Assembly: GCA_045639255.1 (NCBI GenBank)
Contig: JAZUCT010000053.1
Span: 1 to 40,383, forward strand
Length of the DNA: 40,383 nt
DNA from: JAZUCT01 sp045639255
GTDB lineage: Bacteria; Bacillota; Clostridia; Christensenellales; UBA1242
Direction: 5' to 3'
Shown: one piece after another, positions 31,816 through 39,519 of the stretch
Layout: every line of letters begins with the position of its first letter
Position numbering within the stretch: position 1 is the stretch's first letter
Translations under genes and position numbers: made by a program
Notes under the pieces: generated by a model
Seen by the model: only the letters and a program-made list of their open reading frames with translations
What the model was told of the DNA's origin: nothing
The model's database searches: none

Positions 31816-32328
31816 CTATTCGCTTTGTGTTTTTTCGAATGTTAACAGTTTTTGATTAAATAAGTTGTATTTTGCAGTTATTTCAGTGAATTTATTAACT
31901 GAATTGTTTATCATATTTTGTGCGGTTTCTGAATGAACTTCGCTTGATGATAAGTAAATTGTTAATGAAGATAAATAGTTTTTTAATTCCTTTTCAATTT
32001 TAAAAACTTTGTTCATTTCTGTTTTAATTTCTTTTTCTTCATCCCAAGAAAAACCATCTTTTATAACAATTGAGCTGAATTTGTTTTTTAATTGTTCTGT
32101 AACAAAAATATATTCATCGCTTTCTGTTTTAAATTCAGTTAGATTATATGAAGTTGATGATATTGTTTCAATAAAATTAACATTTATTTGTGTTATTGCC
32201 TGATAATTTTTTTCATGCAATGTTTTTAAGTTGTTAACATTGCCAGGAAATTGAACAAATGATAAAACAATCCAACCAATACCCACCAAAATTATTGCCA
32301 CAACAAGCAACCTTAAAATAACTTTCAT
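31816..32328 (-). CDS. small membrane-anchored helical protein, unknown
   Basis: 170-aa protein with an N-terminal transmembrane helix ('LRLLVVAIILVGIGWIVLSFV', about 5-25) and an all-helical, Lys/Glu/Asn/Ser-rich extracytoplasmic part with coiled-coil-like heptads ('EKEIKTEMNKVFKIEKELKNYLSSLTIYL'). I considered LemA but its conserved motifs are absent. SD AAGGAG is at the expected distance and lies in an inverted-repeat arm that also serves as terminator for the upstream glycosyltransferase gene; a consensus promoter sits inside that structure. Function unknown. Confidence 0.65.
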   Translation of the reverse strand: MKVILRLLVVAIILVGIGWIVLSFVQFPGNVNNLKTLHEKNYQAITQINVNFIETISSTSYNLTEFKTESDEYIFVTEQLKNKFSSIVIKDGFSWDEEKEIKTEMNKVFKIEKELKNYLSSLTIYLSSSEVHSETAQNMINNSVNKFTEITAKYNLFNQKLLTFEKTQSE

Positions 32329-32330
32329 GA

Positions 32331-32380
32331 AAAAACTTTCTCCTTAATTGCATTATAACTTATTGCAAGGAGAAAGTCAA
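32331..32380 (-). promoter_or_regulatory. consensus promoter embedded in a terminator-like inverted repeat
   Basis: Perfect 11-bp inverted repeat (AAGGAGAAAGT at 32367-32377, ACTTTCTCCTT at 32335-32345) with a 21-nt loop and six T on the minus-strand 3' side: a terminator for the gene at 32387. The same stretch holds TTGACT (32375-32380), 17 bp, TATAAT (32352-32357). The predicted start is about 32345, the first base of AAGGAG, which is the SD of the gene starting at 32328. Confidence 0.75.
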
Positions 32381-32386
32381 TATTCA

Positions 32387-33667
32387 TTATTTTTTTAAGT
32401 TGCTCATTTCAACAACTGTATCGTGCGGAATTGGTTTCCATTCCACTTTTGAAAATAAAGCAATCCAAGTTGTTATATCGCCAATTAAATCGAACATTGG
32501 CCACATAATTATATGGAAAATTGTTTTAAAGAATGGAAGTTTTCCAATTTTTTTGCGATACATAAACAACACATAAACACCAAGTGCCATTGAACTTAGC
32601 CAAGAAGTGCCAAAACCAACTAACAAGCCAATTATTATGCCATAAAGAGTGCCATAAATATTGCCTGCAAGAACGGCAATTATTATTTGCAAAATGAACA
32701 CAATTAATTTTCGAATGGTTTCAAAAACCGTGAATGGGAAATTGATCCAAAACATGTTATAACTTGAAAAAATTGATTTACCTTTAAACATGTTTTTAAG
32801 AAGTTTTGGGCAGTTTTCACCAAATGATTGCAAGTGACCTTTCGACCACCTTATTCTTTGCCTGAAAGCAACTTTAAGTTTATATGGCTGTTCATCAAGG
32901 AAAACAGCATCTTCGGTGTAAACAATTTTATAGCCATTAACAACAGCATCGGTGCAAAATGCCCTATCTTCTGTTAGCGATGTGTATGTCCAACCATCTT
33001 TTAAAACTTCACTTGCAAACAAAAAGCCTGTTCCTTGAACCCTGCAAGGCAACTTGCAAATTGTTGAGCCCCTGCTTTCAGTTACACAAGTTCTTAGCCA
33101 ATGCAAAGATGTTGAAAAAGAAATCCAGTTTCGGTTCATATTCTTTGAATTTCTGAAAGAAACAACAATTTTTTCTCCGGTGTCGAACGCATCGTTCATT
33201 TTTGAAATAAAATCTTCCATAAGAACATTGTCGGCATCAAAAACAAAATAGCCTTCGTAAGCATTTATGCCTTCTGCCTTTTTTAACTCGTTGAAAAAAT
33301 AACGCAACGCATAACCTTTTGTGCGTTCATCTGGGTTGTTGTGCCTTACAACTTTTATGTTTTCTATGTTATTTTCAAGTGCAAATTGTTCGGCAACTTC
33401 GGCAGTTTGATCGGTGCAATTATCGGCAATAACAAAAATTGAAAGTTTATCTTGCGGATAATCTTGTTGTGCAATGCTTTCAAGTAAGTTTTTTATAACC
33501 TTTTCTTCATTCCTTGCAGGAATTAAGATTGCATATTTGTGATGTTCTTTTGCAGTTGGATATTTTTTAACTTTAAAAAATCCAACAATGCCTATTATTG
33601 CTTTATAGGCAACCAAAACACCCAAAATTGTTCCTAAAATATTTAAAATTTTAATTGCTAGTTCCAT
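32387..33667 (-). CDS. family 2 glycosyltransferase, processive membrane type
   Basis: 426-aa membrane GT2. One N-terminal helix (about 5-32), then a GT-A catalytic domain: 'AILIPARNEEKVIKNLLESI', 'ADNCTDQTAEVAE', DAD (144-146) for metal/nucleotide sugar, TED (232-234), and QRIRW (270-274). This D,D,D,QxxRW set marks processive beta-glycan synthases of the BcsA/NodC/IcaA type. Several C-terminal helices follow. The product (poly-GlcNAc-like, glucan or another glycan) cannot be told from sequence, and no deacetylase or export partner is adjacent. It begins 15 nt after the U32-family gene (SD AAGAG), so it is probably cotranscribed with it. Confidence 0.9.
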   Translation of the reverse strand: MELAIKILNILGTILGVLVAYKAIIGIVGFFKVKKYPTAKEHHKYAILIPARNEEKVIKNLLESIAQQDYPQDKLSIFVIADNCTDQTAEVAEQFALENNIENIKVVRHNNPDERTKGYALRYFFNELKKAEGINAYEGYFVFDADNVLMEDFISKMNDAFDTGEKIVVSFRNSKNMNRNWISFSTSLHWLRTCVTESRGSTICKLPCRVQGTGFLFASEVLKDGWTYTSLTEDRAFCTDAVVNGYKIVYTEDAVFLDEQPYKLKVAFRQRIRWSKGHLQSFGENCPKLLKNMFKGKSIFSSYNMFWINFPFTVFETIRKLIVFILQIIIAVLAGNIYGTLYGIIIGLLVGFGTSWLSSMALGVYVLFMYRKKIGKLPFFKTIFHIIMWPMFDLIGDITTWIALFSKVEWKPIPHDTVVEMSNLKK

Positions 33668-33682
33668 AAAAATTCTCTTTTG

Positions 33683-35890
33683 TTATATATTTTTGTTTAT
33701 CATTCCTGTTGAATAACCAGTTATTAATTTTGTTCTGTTATCGCATATTGTTCTAAAATTGTGTTGTTCAATTTTAACACAATCGCCGGCAACAAGTTCA
33801 AAATAACAACTTTTTATTCTCTTTCGGCGAAGATAATATGTTTTATTGTTCTCACCTTTATATTTAATATTATCACAATACTTACAATTTGCACAATTGT
33901 TTTTAAATAACATTTTTATTGGGCAATGTGTTAGCGTCATAACAACTGGCTGACCATATGTATACACAACTGCATTTTTTGAAATATCTTTAATGTTTGC
34001 TTCAATTGAATAAAAACAATCGGTTGCACCAAGTTGCATATAAAAATTTTTTGCGTGATCGTTAATTATGTTTAAACCTAAGCCCGCAACAATTTCAAAC
34101 TTGTTTGAATAATTAAATGCGTATAAGTTGTTTGCAATTATGCCAAAATCGTTATTTGTGAAATTATTTAAAATTTCATCAATTAATTTAACATCGTTAA
34201 ATCTTGCAAGATTTGGCAAATCAAGATATAGCCTTACATTTTCAGCCTTTGCTTTATCAACCGCCATCTTAATGTTTTCACTGCAATATTTTGTTGGTGA
34301 ATAAATAAAAACATTGTTAGATGAAACAATTTGGTTAATATTTTCAACAACAACATAATTTTGAGTTTTTGTAAGTTCGAAAATTTTTTGATTTGAATTT
34401 TGTTTTTTACTTACTTTTGGCTTTTTGCTTTCAATAATTTGTTTCGTTAATTGTTGAACAGCCAATCTTCTTAGTTCGTTTAACTGAGATTTTGCAATAA
34501 AAACATCATCTATTTTTGCGTTAAATTTTGTTAATTCAAAATATGTTTCATTCAGTTTAGATAAATTATTTTTTAATTCTTGTTCTGTTACAGCAATATT
34601 TTTTGCACCTTCAAGAATAAAGTTTGATTTAACTGTTACTTTGTGTTCGCCAGTTTTTATTGTTAGCACTGCATTTGTGCCAGAATAACCAACAAAAAGC
34701 ATTTCAACTGGCAACTTTAACTGTTTTGGCAAAACTGAATCTTCTAATTCTTTGTTAACAATTAAATTAACAACTGAATTTAATTTGGGTTTGTTTTTTG
34801 AAAAAACATATTGAATGTTGCCTTGTTGTTCAACATTTCCAACACCTAAACTGCAAATTTCGTTTTCGTTTTCAAAAAATTTAAGCGCATCACCTTTTGT
34901 TAAATTGTGGTTGCATATTATGCCTATTTTAAAAATATCTTTAAATTTTTTAACGCTTTCAACCTTGCCAATTGTTATTCCGCTGTGATTGTTGATTTTA
35001 TAATTTATTATGTTATGATTTTGCAAATCAACATACTTACCTGTGTTAAATTCGCCTCGACTGAATATTTGTTGCATTGTTTGTTTATCTTTTGGATTTA
35101 ACGCACCATTAATTGCATTTTTATATGCATTTACTGCACTTGCAATATAACTTTCTTTCTTTAATCTTCCTTCAATTTTAAATGAATTAACACCTGCTTT
35201 ATATAACTCGTTAACCCTTTCAATTAAACATTGGTCACTTGGAGATAATAGATATCCTGTTTTAAGTTCTTCATTGTTTTTAAATGCAGTGTATGGCAAT
35301 CTGCAATATTGCTTGCACTTACCCCTGTTTCCACTGCAACCTGAACACAAACTGCTTAAATAGCAATTGCCAGAAAATGAAACGCAAAGTGCACCATGAA
35401 CAAAATATTCAATTTCAAGATTTGTGTTGTTTTGTATTTCAATAATATCTTGCAAACTGCATTCGCGACTTAACACAACCCGTTTAAATCCCAGCTTTTC
35501 AAGAATTTTTGCACCATATAAATTATGCACCGCCATTTGTGTGCTTGCATGAAGTTCAATGTTTTCATATTTATTTAATAAACAATTTGCAAGCCCCATA
35601 TCTTGAACAATAAATGCATCAATTCCAATTTGAACGCATTGGTCAATTAATTCAATAACTTCTGAAAATTCTTCATTTTTTATTATTGTGTTAACGGTTA
35701 AATAAACTTTTGCACCAAAAATATGGGCATATTCAACACCCATTTTTAATTCTTCAATGCTGAAATTGGTTGCGCCTGCCCTTGCATTAAATTTGCTTGC
35801 GCCAATATATACTGCATTTGCACCACTGTTTATTGCAACTTTTAATGCATTTAAATTGCCTGCTGGTGCTAAAATTTCTATGTTTTTCAT
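33683..35890 (-). CDS. peptidase U32 family protein (RlhA/TrhP-like RNA hydroxylation family)
   Basis: 735-aa protein. The N-terminal U32 domain (about 1-280) has 'ILAPAGNLNALKVAINSGANAVYIGASKFNARAGATNFS', 'VYLTVNTIIKNEE', 'FIVQDMGLANCL', 'ELHASTQMAVHNLYGA' and the signature 'VHGALCVSFSGNCYLSSLCSGCSGNRGKCKQYCRLPY'. A DUF3656-like region and a C-terminal cysteine cluster ('CPIKMLFKNNCANCKYCDN') follow. RlhA and TrhP members are needed for 5-hydroxylation of 23S rRNA cytidine or tRNA uridine; 'collagenase' labels for the family are historical. Length is nearest to RlhA. It has a very strong promoter with only 9 nt between -10 and ATG and no SD. Cotranscribed with the GT2 gene. Confidence 0.88.
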   Translation of the reverse strand: MKNIEILAPAGNLNALKVAINSGANAVYIGASKFNARAGATNFSIEELKMGVEYAHIFGAKVYLTVNTIIKNEEFSEVIELIDQCVQIGIDAFIVQDMGLANCLLNKYENIELHASTQMAVHNLYGAKILEKLGFKRVVLSRECSLQDIIEIQNNTNLEIEYFVHGALCVSFSGNCYLSSLCSGCSGNRGKCKQYCRLPYTAFKNNEELKTGYLLSPSDQCLIERVNELYKAGVNSFKIEGRLKKESYIASAVNAYKNAINGALNPKDKQTMQQIFSRGEFNTGKYVDLQNHNIINYKINNHSGITIGKVESVKKFKDIFKIGIICNHNLTKGDALKFFENENEICSLGVGNVEQQGNIQYVFSKNKPKLNSVVNLIVNKELEDSVLPKQLKLPVEMLFVGYSGTNAVLTIKTGEHKVTVKSNFILEGAKNIAVTEQELKNNLSKLNETYFELTKFNAKIDDVFIAKSQLNELRRLAVQQLTKQIIESKKPKVSKKQNSNQKIFELTKTQNYVVVENINQIVSSNNVFIYSPTKYCSENIKMAVDKAKAENVRLYLDLPNLARFNDVKLIDEILNNFTNNDFGIIANNLYAFNYSNKFEIVAGLGLNIINDHAKNFYMQLGATDCFYSIEANIKDISKNAVVYTYGQPVVMTLTHCPIKMLFKNNCANCKYCDNIKYKGENNKTYYLRRKRIKSCYFELVAGDCVKIEQHNFRTICDNRTKLITGYSTGMINKNI

Positions 35891-35899
35891 GTTGATTTA

Positions 35900-35928
35900 A
35901 TTATAGCACACTAAAATGTTTGTATCAA
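35900..35928 (-). promoter_or_regulatory. promoter of the U32 gene, nearly leaderless
   Basis: Minus strand: TTGATA, 17 bp, TATAAT with TGC before it (extended -10). Only 9 nt separate the -10 from the ATG at 35890, so the leader should be 2-4 nt. Confidence 0.85.
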
Positions 35929-36050
35929 TATTTAATTTATAAAAAAATTTTTAACTTAATTAAATTATTTTTGCAAAATGCTTGATTTTTTTGTTTTTGT
36001 ATATTATAATAGCCATGCAAAATCAAATTTTGCACTAATTTAATATGTGT

Positions 36051-36138
36051 GGAGAGTTGGCTGAGCGGTCGAAAGCGGCGGTCTTGAAAACCGTTATACT
36101 GAGAGGTATCTGGGGTTCGAATCCCTAACTCTCCGCCA
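36051..36138 (+). tRNA. tRNA-Ser (UGA)
   Basis: Acceptor GGAGAGT / ACTCTCC with discriminator G and encoded CCA, anticodon loop CTTGAAA (anticodon TGA), long variable arm (TACTGAGAGGTA), T-loop GGTTCGAATCC. Confidence 0.96.
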
Positions 36139-36143
36139 AAATT

Positions 36144-36188
36144 AAAGTGCTTGTTTCCCTTATAAATAAAGGGGTTCAGCACTTTTTT
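36144..36188 (+). terminator. terminator of tRNA-Ser
   Basis: AAAGTGCT ... AGCACTTT stem, with the interior partially paired (CCCTT / AAGGGG), followed by a T-run. Confidence 0.8.
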
Positions 36189-36255
36189 TGTTTTTAGAAA
36201 AGAAAATATTGAATTATACTGAAAATGCCTTAAAATTCATTTTTTAGAAAAATTT

Positions 36256-36291
36256 TGGTATCAAAAGTGGTGTCAAATTTGGTATCAAAAT
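36256..36291. repeat. three tandem 12-bp repeats, TGGTRTCAAAWK
   Basis: TGGTATCAAAAG, TGGTGTCAAATT and TGGTATCAAAAT follow each other without gaps, 118 bp downstream of the tRNA-Ser CCA. The spacing and position resemble recombinase arm-type sites, but no integrase is present. The rest of the 206-bp gap holds the two flanking terminators. Confidence 0.75.
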
Positions 36292-36320
36292 TTTATTGGG
36301 TTACATAGAAACTTTATAAA

Positions 36321-36346
36321 AAAAAAGATGCCATTGCATCTTTTTT
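36321..36346 (-). terminator. terminator of the orphan gene
   Basis: 11-bp perfect stem AAAAAAGATGC / GCATCTTTTTT with a 4-nt loop; the stop codon of the gene lies in the stem. Confidence 0.85.
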
Positions 36347-37397
36347 AATTGTTTAATTCAAGTTCTTCGTTACTGTTTTTCAAATTTTTAAGTATGTTAA
36401 AAGATTTATTTAATCGCCAATATGTTATTACATCTTTAATAGCATCGATATTTTGTAAATCTTTTAATAAATTTTTTGACATGTCTAATCTAGGAACTGT
36501 TATGCCGTTCTGATAACATTCATTTAATTCTCTTAACCTTAAACCAAACAATAATTCACAAATTATATCGACATTATATTCTTCATTATAATTAAATTTG
36601 CCAAATAGAAAATCTTTATTAAATTTAAGTTTTGTTATAAAATCGTTTGAATCTTTTATTTCAGAACCATTATTATAATTTTTAATGTTATAAAATAACA
36701 ACAATCTTTCATATAAAGTTAACTGCACATTACAATCATTTAAATTATATTTTGCACCATTATTTTTTGTTATTAAAAATAAAAAAATGAATTTAGAATA
36801 TTCTTTGCTAATATCTTGAACATAATTATTAAAAATTTGCTTATTTTCTTTGTTTAATGCATTATAAAAAATTTCAAGATAAGATAACTTTTCAAACTGT
36901 TTTTTATAACCATTATAAGTCTGCCATTCTACATTAAATGCATCATGCATCAAGCCAAAAAAAGTTTCTTCATTATAGTATATGGGATCATTTGAGTGAG
37001 CTTTTTTCATTATTTGTTTATAAAACATTAAATTTTCGCTTTTTTTACAGCTTTTCTTTAAATTATAAAGTGCTTCTAAATCATCATTGAAATTTTCTTC
37101 ATCAAAAAAGCCAAAACAATATATATAATGTCTATCATAATCTATACTAGATAAATAAAAATCAATAAAATCTTTTACTTTTTGCTCGTCAAGAGTGTTA
37201 AGTTCTTTTGAAAGAATTAATGCCAGTTCATTATCATTGCATTTATCGCCAATTAATTTTTCTAGTTTGTTTTTAGCAGAATTAACTTTGTTTGTTAGAA
37301 ACTTTAATTTAATGCCATTTGTCAAATAAGAATCTTCATAAAGTTTGAATTTTTTCTGTAAGTTTAAATAATTTTTATAGGCTTTTATTATTTTCAT
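36345..37397 (-). CDS. orphan protein of unknown function beside tRNA-Ser
   Basis: 350-aa soluble protein that I do not recognise. It is strongly Asn/Lys/Tyr/Phe-rich and predicted almost entirely helical. Residues about 1-50 look coiled-coil ('AYKNYLNLQKKFKLYEDSYL', 'KLKFLTNKVNSAKNKLEKLIG'); scattered aromatics and acidic loops follow. No signal peptide, transmembrane segment or catalytic motif is visible. Its extreme Asn/Lys content and AT-richness stand out from the housekeeping neighbours. It has its own promoter (37415-37443), an SD (GGAG) and a terminator, next to tRNA-Ser and 12-bp repeats, which suggests a horizontally acquired or remnant island gene. A cargo or defence role would be speculation. 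Confidence 0.7.
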   Translation of the reverse strand: MKIIKAYKNYLNLQKKFKLYEDSYLTNGIKLKFLTNKVNSAKNKLEKLIGDKCNDNELALILSKELNTLDEQKVKDFIDFYLSSIDYDRHYIYCFGFFDEENFNDDLEALYNLKKSCKKSENLMFYKQIMKKAHSNDPIYYNEETFFGLMHDAFNVEWQTYNGYKKQFEKLSYLEIFYNALNKENKQIFNNYVQDISKEYSKFIFLFLITKNNGAKYNLNDCNVQLTLYERLLLFYNIKNYNNGSEIKDSNDFITKLKFNKDFLFGKFNYNEEYNVDIICELLFGLRLRELNECYQNGITVPRLDMSKNLLKDLQNIDAIKDVITYWRLNKSFNILKNLKNSNEELELNN

Positions 37398-37414
37398 TTT
37401 ATAACTCCATTATT

Positions 37415-37443
37415 AATATAACATGCATTAAAATATGAGTCAA
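37415..37443 (-). promoter_or_regulatory. promoter of the orphan gene
   Basis: Minus strand: TTGACT, 17 bp, TATATT with TGT before it (extended -10). Confidence 0.8.
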
Positions 37444-37517
37444 TACCCCTTTCTTTATTAAAATTTTAATAACAAAAGATTTTTATAGTTTAAAATGTGA
37501 AGAAGCAGAAAGAAATT

Positions 37518-37550
37518 AAAAAACACTTGTTAAGATGCAAGTGTTTTTTT
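37518..37550 (-). terminator. terminator overlapping the end of the Nudix gene
   Basis: AACACTTG / CAAGTGTT stem with A- and T-runs. The left arm encodes the Lys-Lys-Thr-Leu codons, and the stop codon lies in the loop. Confidence 0.8.
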
Positions 37551-37946
37551 GTTTGTTTCCATTAATAATTTTTCCACTATTATCCAATCTGCTGGTGCCC
37601 AGTCGATAGATGCAAGTTCTTCTTTTCTTAGCCATTTAAAATCTTTGTGAACATTCAATTTAAAATTTAAATTGTTTGTTTTGCATTTATAGCAATACAT
37701 TTTTAAAATAAAATCAGGATATTCAAACACAACATCATCAAAATGTGAAATAAAATCAACTTTCAATTCCATTTCTTCTTGAAGTTCTCTTTTTAAAGCT
37801 TCTTCATTTGTTTCGCCCGCTTCAATTTTTCCGCCCGGGAATTCCCACTTCAACGAAACATATTCATACTTACCTACATCTCGTTGCATGCAAAGATATT
37901 TGCCTTTGTGTTCAATTATTCCAGCAACAACTTCAATTTGTTTCAT
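37530..37946 (-). CDS. Nudix hydrolase, MutT-like
   Basis: 138-aa nucleoside-diphosphate-X hydrolase. The Nudix box G-x5-E-x7-REU-x-EE is complete at 39-58 (Gly39, Glu45, Arg53-Glu54, Glu57-Glu58), with 'EMEL' where the consensus has 'xGU'. The N-terminal 'IEVVAGIIEHKGKYLCMQR' and 'WEFPGGKIEAGE' match the MutT/CTP-pyrophosphohydrolase subgroup, so 8-oxo-dGTP or an oxidised or methylated pyrimidine nucleotide is the likely substrate. SD GAGGTG 6 nt upstream. It stands alone, with terminators on both sides. Confidence 0.92.
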   Translation of the reverse strand: MKQIEVVAGIIEHKGKYLCMQRDVGKYEYVSLKWEFPGGKIEAGETNEEALKRELQEEMELKVDFISHFDDVVFEYPDFILKMYCYKCKTNNLNFKLNVHKDFKWLRKEELASIDWAPADWIIVEKLLMETNKKTLAS

Positions 37947-38008
37947 AACAGCACCTCTACATTCATATTATATCATAAATATAATAATTTGCATTACATT
38001 TTTGAATT

Positions 38009-38040
38009 AAAAAAAACTCCGCATTGAAACGAAGTTTTTT
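38009..38040 (-). terminator. terminator after the ferritin-like gene
   Basis: AAAAAACT(C)CG / CG(A)AGTTTTTT stem with one mismatch and a 7-nt loop, 30 nt past the stop. Confidence 0.7.
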
Positions 38041-38070
38041 AACAAAATGAATTGTTATATACAAGTTAAA

Positions 38071-39384
38071 CTAGCAATCATTTGGCGGATTTTTAAAGTT
38101 TAAATCTGGTGAATTACAAAAGAAATTTGAACTTTTTGCTTCGTTAGGAACTCTGCCAACACTTGTGTTATCATAACGCCTGTTCCGTAATTGTTCAATT
38201 GGGTTTGGCGCAACTTCATAGCGATAATCTTTGCCATAATATCTTATATGCGTATCAATTACATTATGCGATGGAACAATTTCAGTGCTAGGATTAATTA
38301 TTTTTTGATATTGAAAGAAATTTGCATCTGTTGGAAGTTGATTAACATTTATATAATCTTCATAATTTCCAGTATATTGAACAGTATTATTTAAAATATT
38401 TCTTACATATTCAATGTTCTCGTGCAAAGATATTGGTTCAGGAAATTCTCCATCTGGAATAACATCTTGCCAACTTTTATTTTCATATTTTTCCAACAAC
38501 TCACTTGCTTTATGAAGGTGAGCAATTTCCATTTGCAAATGTTCGTGCCAAATATTTTTTACATATGCGTCGGTTTCAGTTAAATAACAAGACCAATATA
38601 AATAACATTCAGTATATTCGTGCCATAACAACATTTCAAGCCAAGTTGCACCTGAATCCATAAGAGATTCATATTGAGTTACATGTTCTTCTTCAACTTG
38701 TGCAATTTCCATATATAATTTTCTTGCAAGATCACTTTTAACCAGATTTGTAACATTCATATAATAATTCATGGTTTGTTGTTCTGCGGCAGTTATTATC
38801 ATTGTGTTCAAAACTGATTGTTTATCTGCTTTTTTTGAGTTCATTGCTTTTTTAACATTATCGATGTTTAGCCTATGATGAGCAATAGTTGGTCGGCCTG
38901 GCATAATTTCAGTATATCTTCCCACCAACTTTTCTGCTTTTATGCCTTGCTCCATTTCCAATAAATTTGAAAAACGATATAAGTGATCGAAATCTTCAAG
39001 CAAAGCAAAATCAAGTGCTTTTTTAACATAGCAATCGGTTTCTCTTTTAGCAAGTTCAGCAGTTAAATCAACGGCAAGTTGCTCGTAACTGATTGTATGC
39101 TCTAAAATGCTTTCATTTGCAGGTTTTAGCAAAGATAATCTTATTTGTTGCTGTTTTTCAATTGAACGAGTTAAGGAAAGTTCTCTGCGAAGTTCATTGT
39201 TTGTTGTGTGCCTTGCAAAATTATGCGAAAACCAATTTGCTTCAAACTCTGTGCCATTCATTAAAATAATTCTTGCCTTTGTGTAAGGGTCTATTTCAAA
39301 CTTATTATATGGCTTTGGGAAAAGTTGTTTCCAATTACGAAAACTGCTTACTAAATTTATAGGTTTTTCTTTAAATGGGTTCAT
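38071..39384 (-). CDS. ferritin-like (diiron-type helix bundle) protein, uncharacterised
   Basis: 437-aa cytoplasmic, mostly helical protein. Three helix pairs each hold a Glu followed about 27-30 residues later by an acidic-x-x-His: Glu101 with 'EDFDH' (about 130-134), Glu201 ('AAEQQTMNYYM') with 'EEEH' (231-234), and Glu259 ('HEYTECYLYW') with 'EIAH' (286-289). Pairs two and three together make the E, ExxH, E, ExxH set of a diiron four-helix bundle as in rubrerythrin-like proteins. The C-terminal ~120 residues are polar and unassigned, ending in Cys. The start at 39384 lies 6 nt behind AAGGAG; the ATG at 39390 abuts the SD. Own terminator; divergent from rfbB. Substrate or role is unknown. 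Confidence 0.65.
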   Translation of the reverse strand: MNPFKEKPINLVSSFRNWKQLFPKPYNKFEIDPYTKARIILMNGTEFEANWFSHNFARHTTNNELRRELSLTRSIEKQQQIRLSLLKPANESILEHTISYEQLAVDLTAELAKRETDCYVKKALDFALLEDFDHLYRFSNLLEMEQGIKAEKLVGRYTEIMPGRPTIAHHRLNIDNVKKAMNSKKADKQSVLNTMIITAAEQQTMNYYMNVTNLVKSDLARKLYMEIAQVEEEHVTQYESLMDSGATWLEMLLWHEYTECYLYWSCYLTETDAYVKNIWHEHLQMEIAHLHKASELLEKYENKSWQDVIPDGEFPEPISLHENIEYVRNILNNTVQYTGNYEDYINVNQLPTDANFFQYQKIINPSTEIVPSHNVIDTHIRYYGKDYRYEVAPNPIEQLRNRRYDNTSVGRVPNEAKSSNFFCNSPDLNFKNPPNDC

Positions 39385-39485
39385 GTTCATCTCCTTAAAA
39401 TAATCTATTAAGAATATATGAAAATAAGTTTAAATTTGCTACTTAAATAAAATTTAAATTTTTACATTTCTTTTTTACTTTTATT

Positions 39486-39513
39486 TTGAAAATTATTATT
39501 TATGATTTATAAT
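39486..39513 (+). promoter_or_regulatory. promoter of rfbB, predicted leaderless transcript
   Basis: TTGAAA (39486-39491), 16 bp, TATAAT (39508-39513), then exactly 6 nt to the ATG at 39520. No SD. Confidence 0.8.
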
Positions 39514-39519
39514 TAAATT

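Noticed and set aside
31816..32328. LemA family assignment
   Set aside because: Topology is similar, but the conserved LemA motifs are missing.
35937..36182. Minus-strand 81-codon ORF
   Set aside because: Antisense to tRNA-Ser.
36256..36291. CRISPR repeats
   Set aside because: The 12-bp units are directly adjacent, without spacers, and too short.
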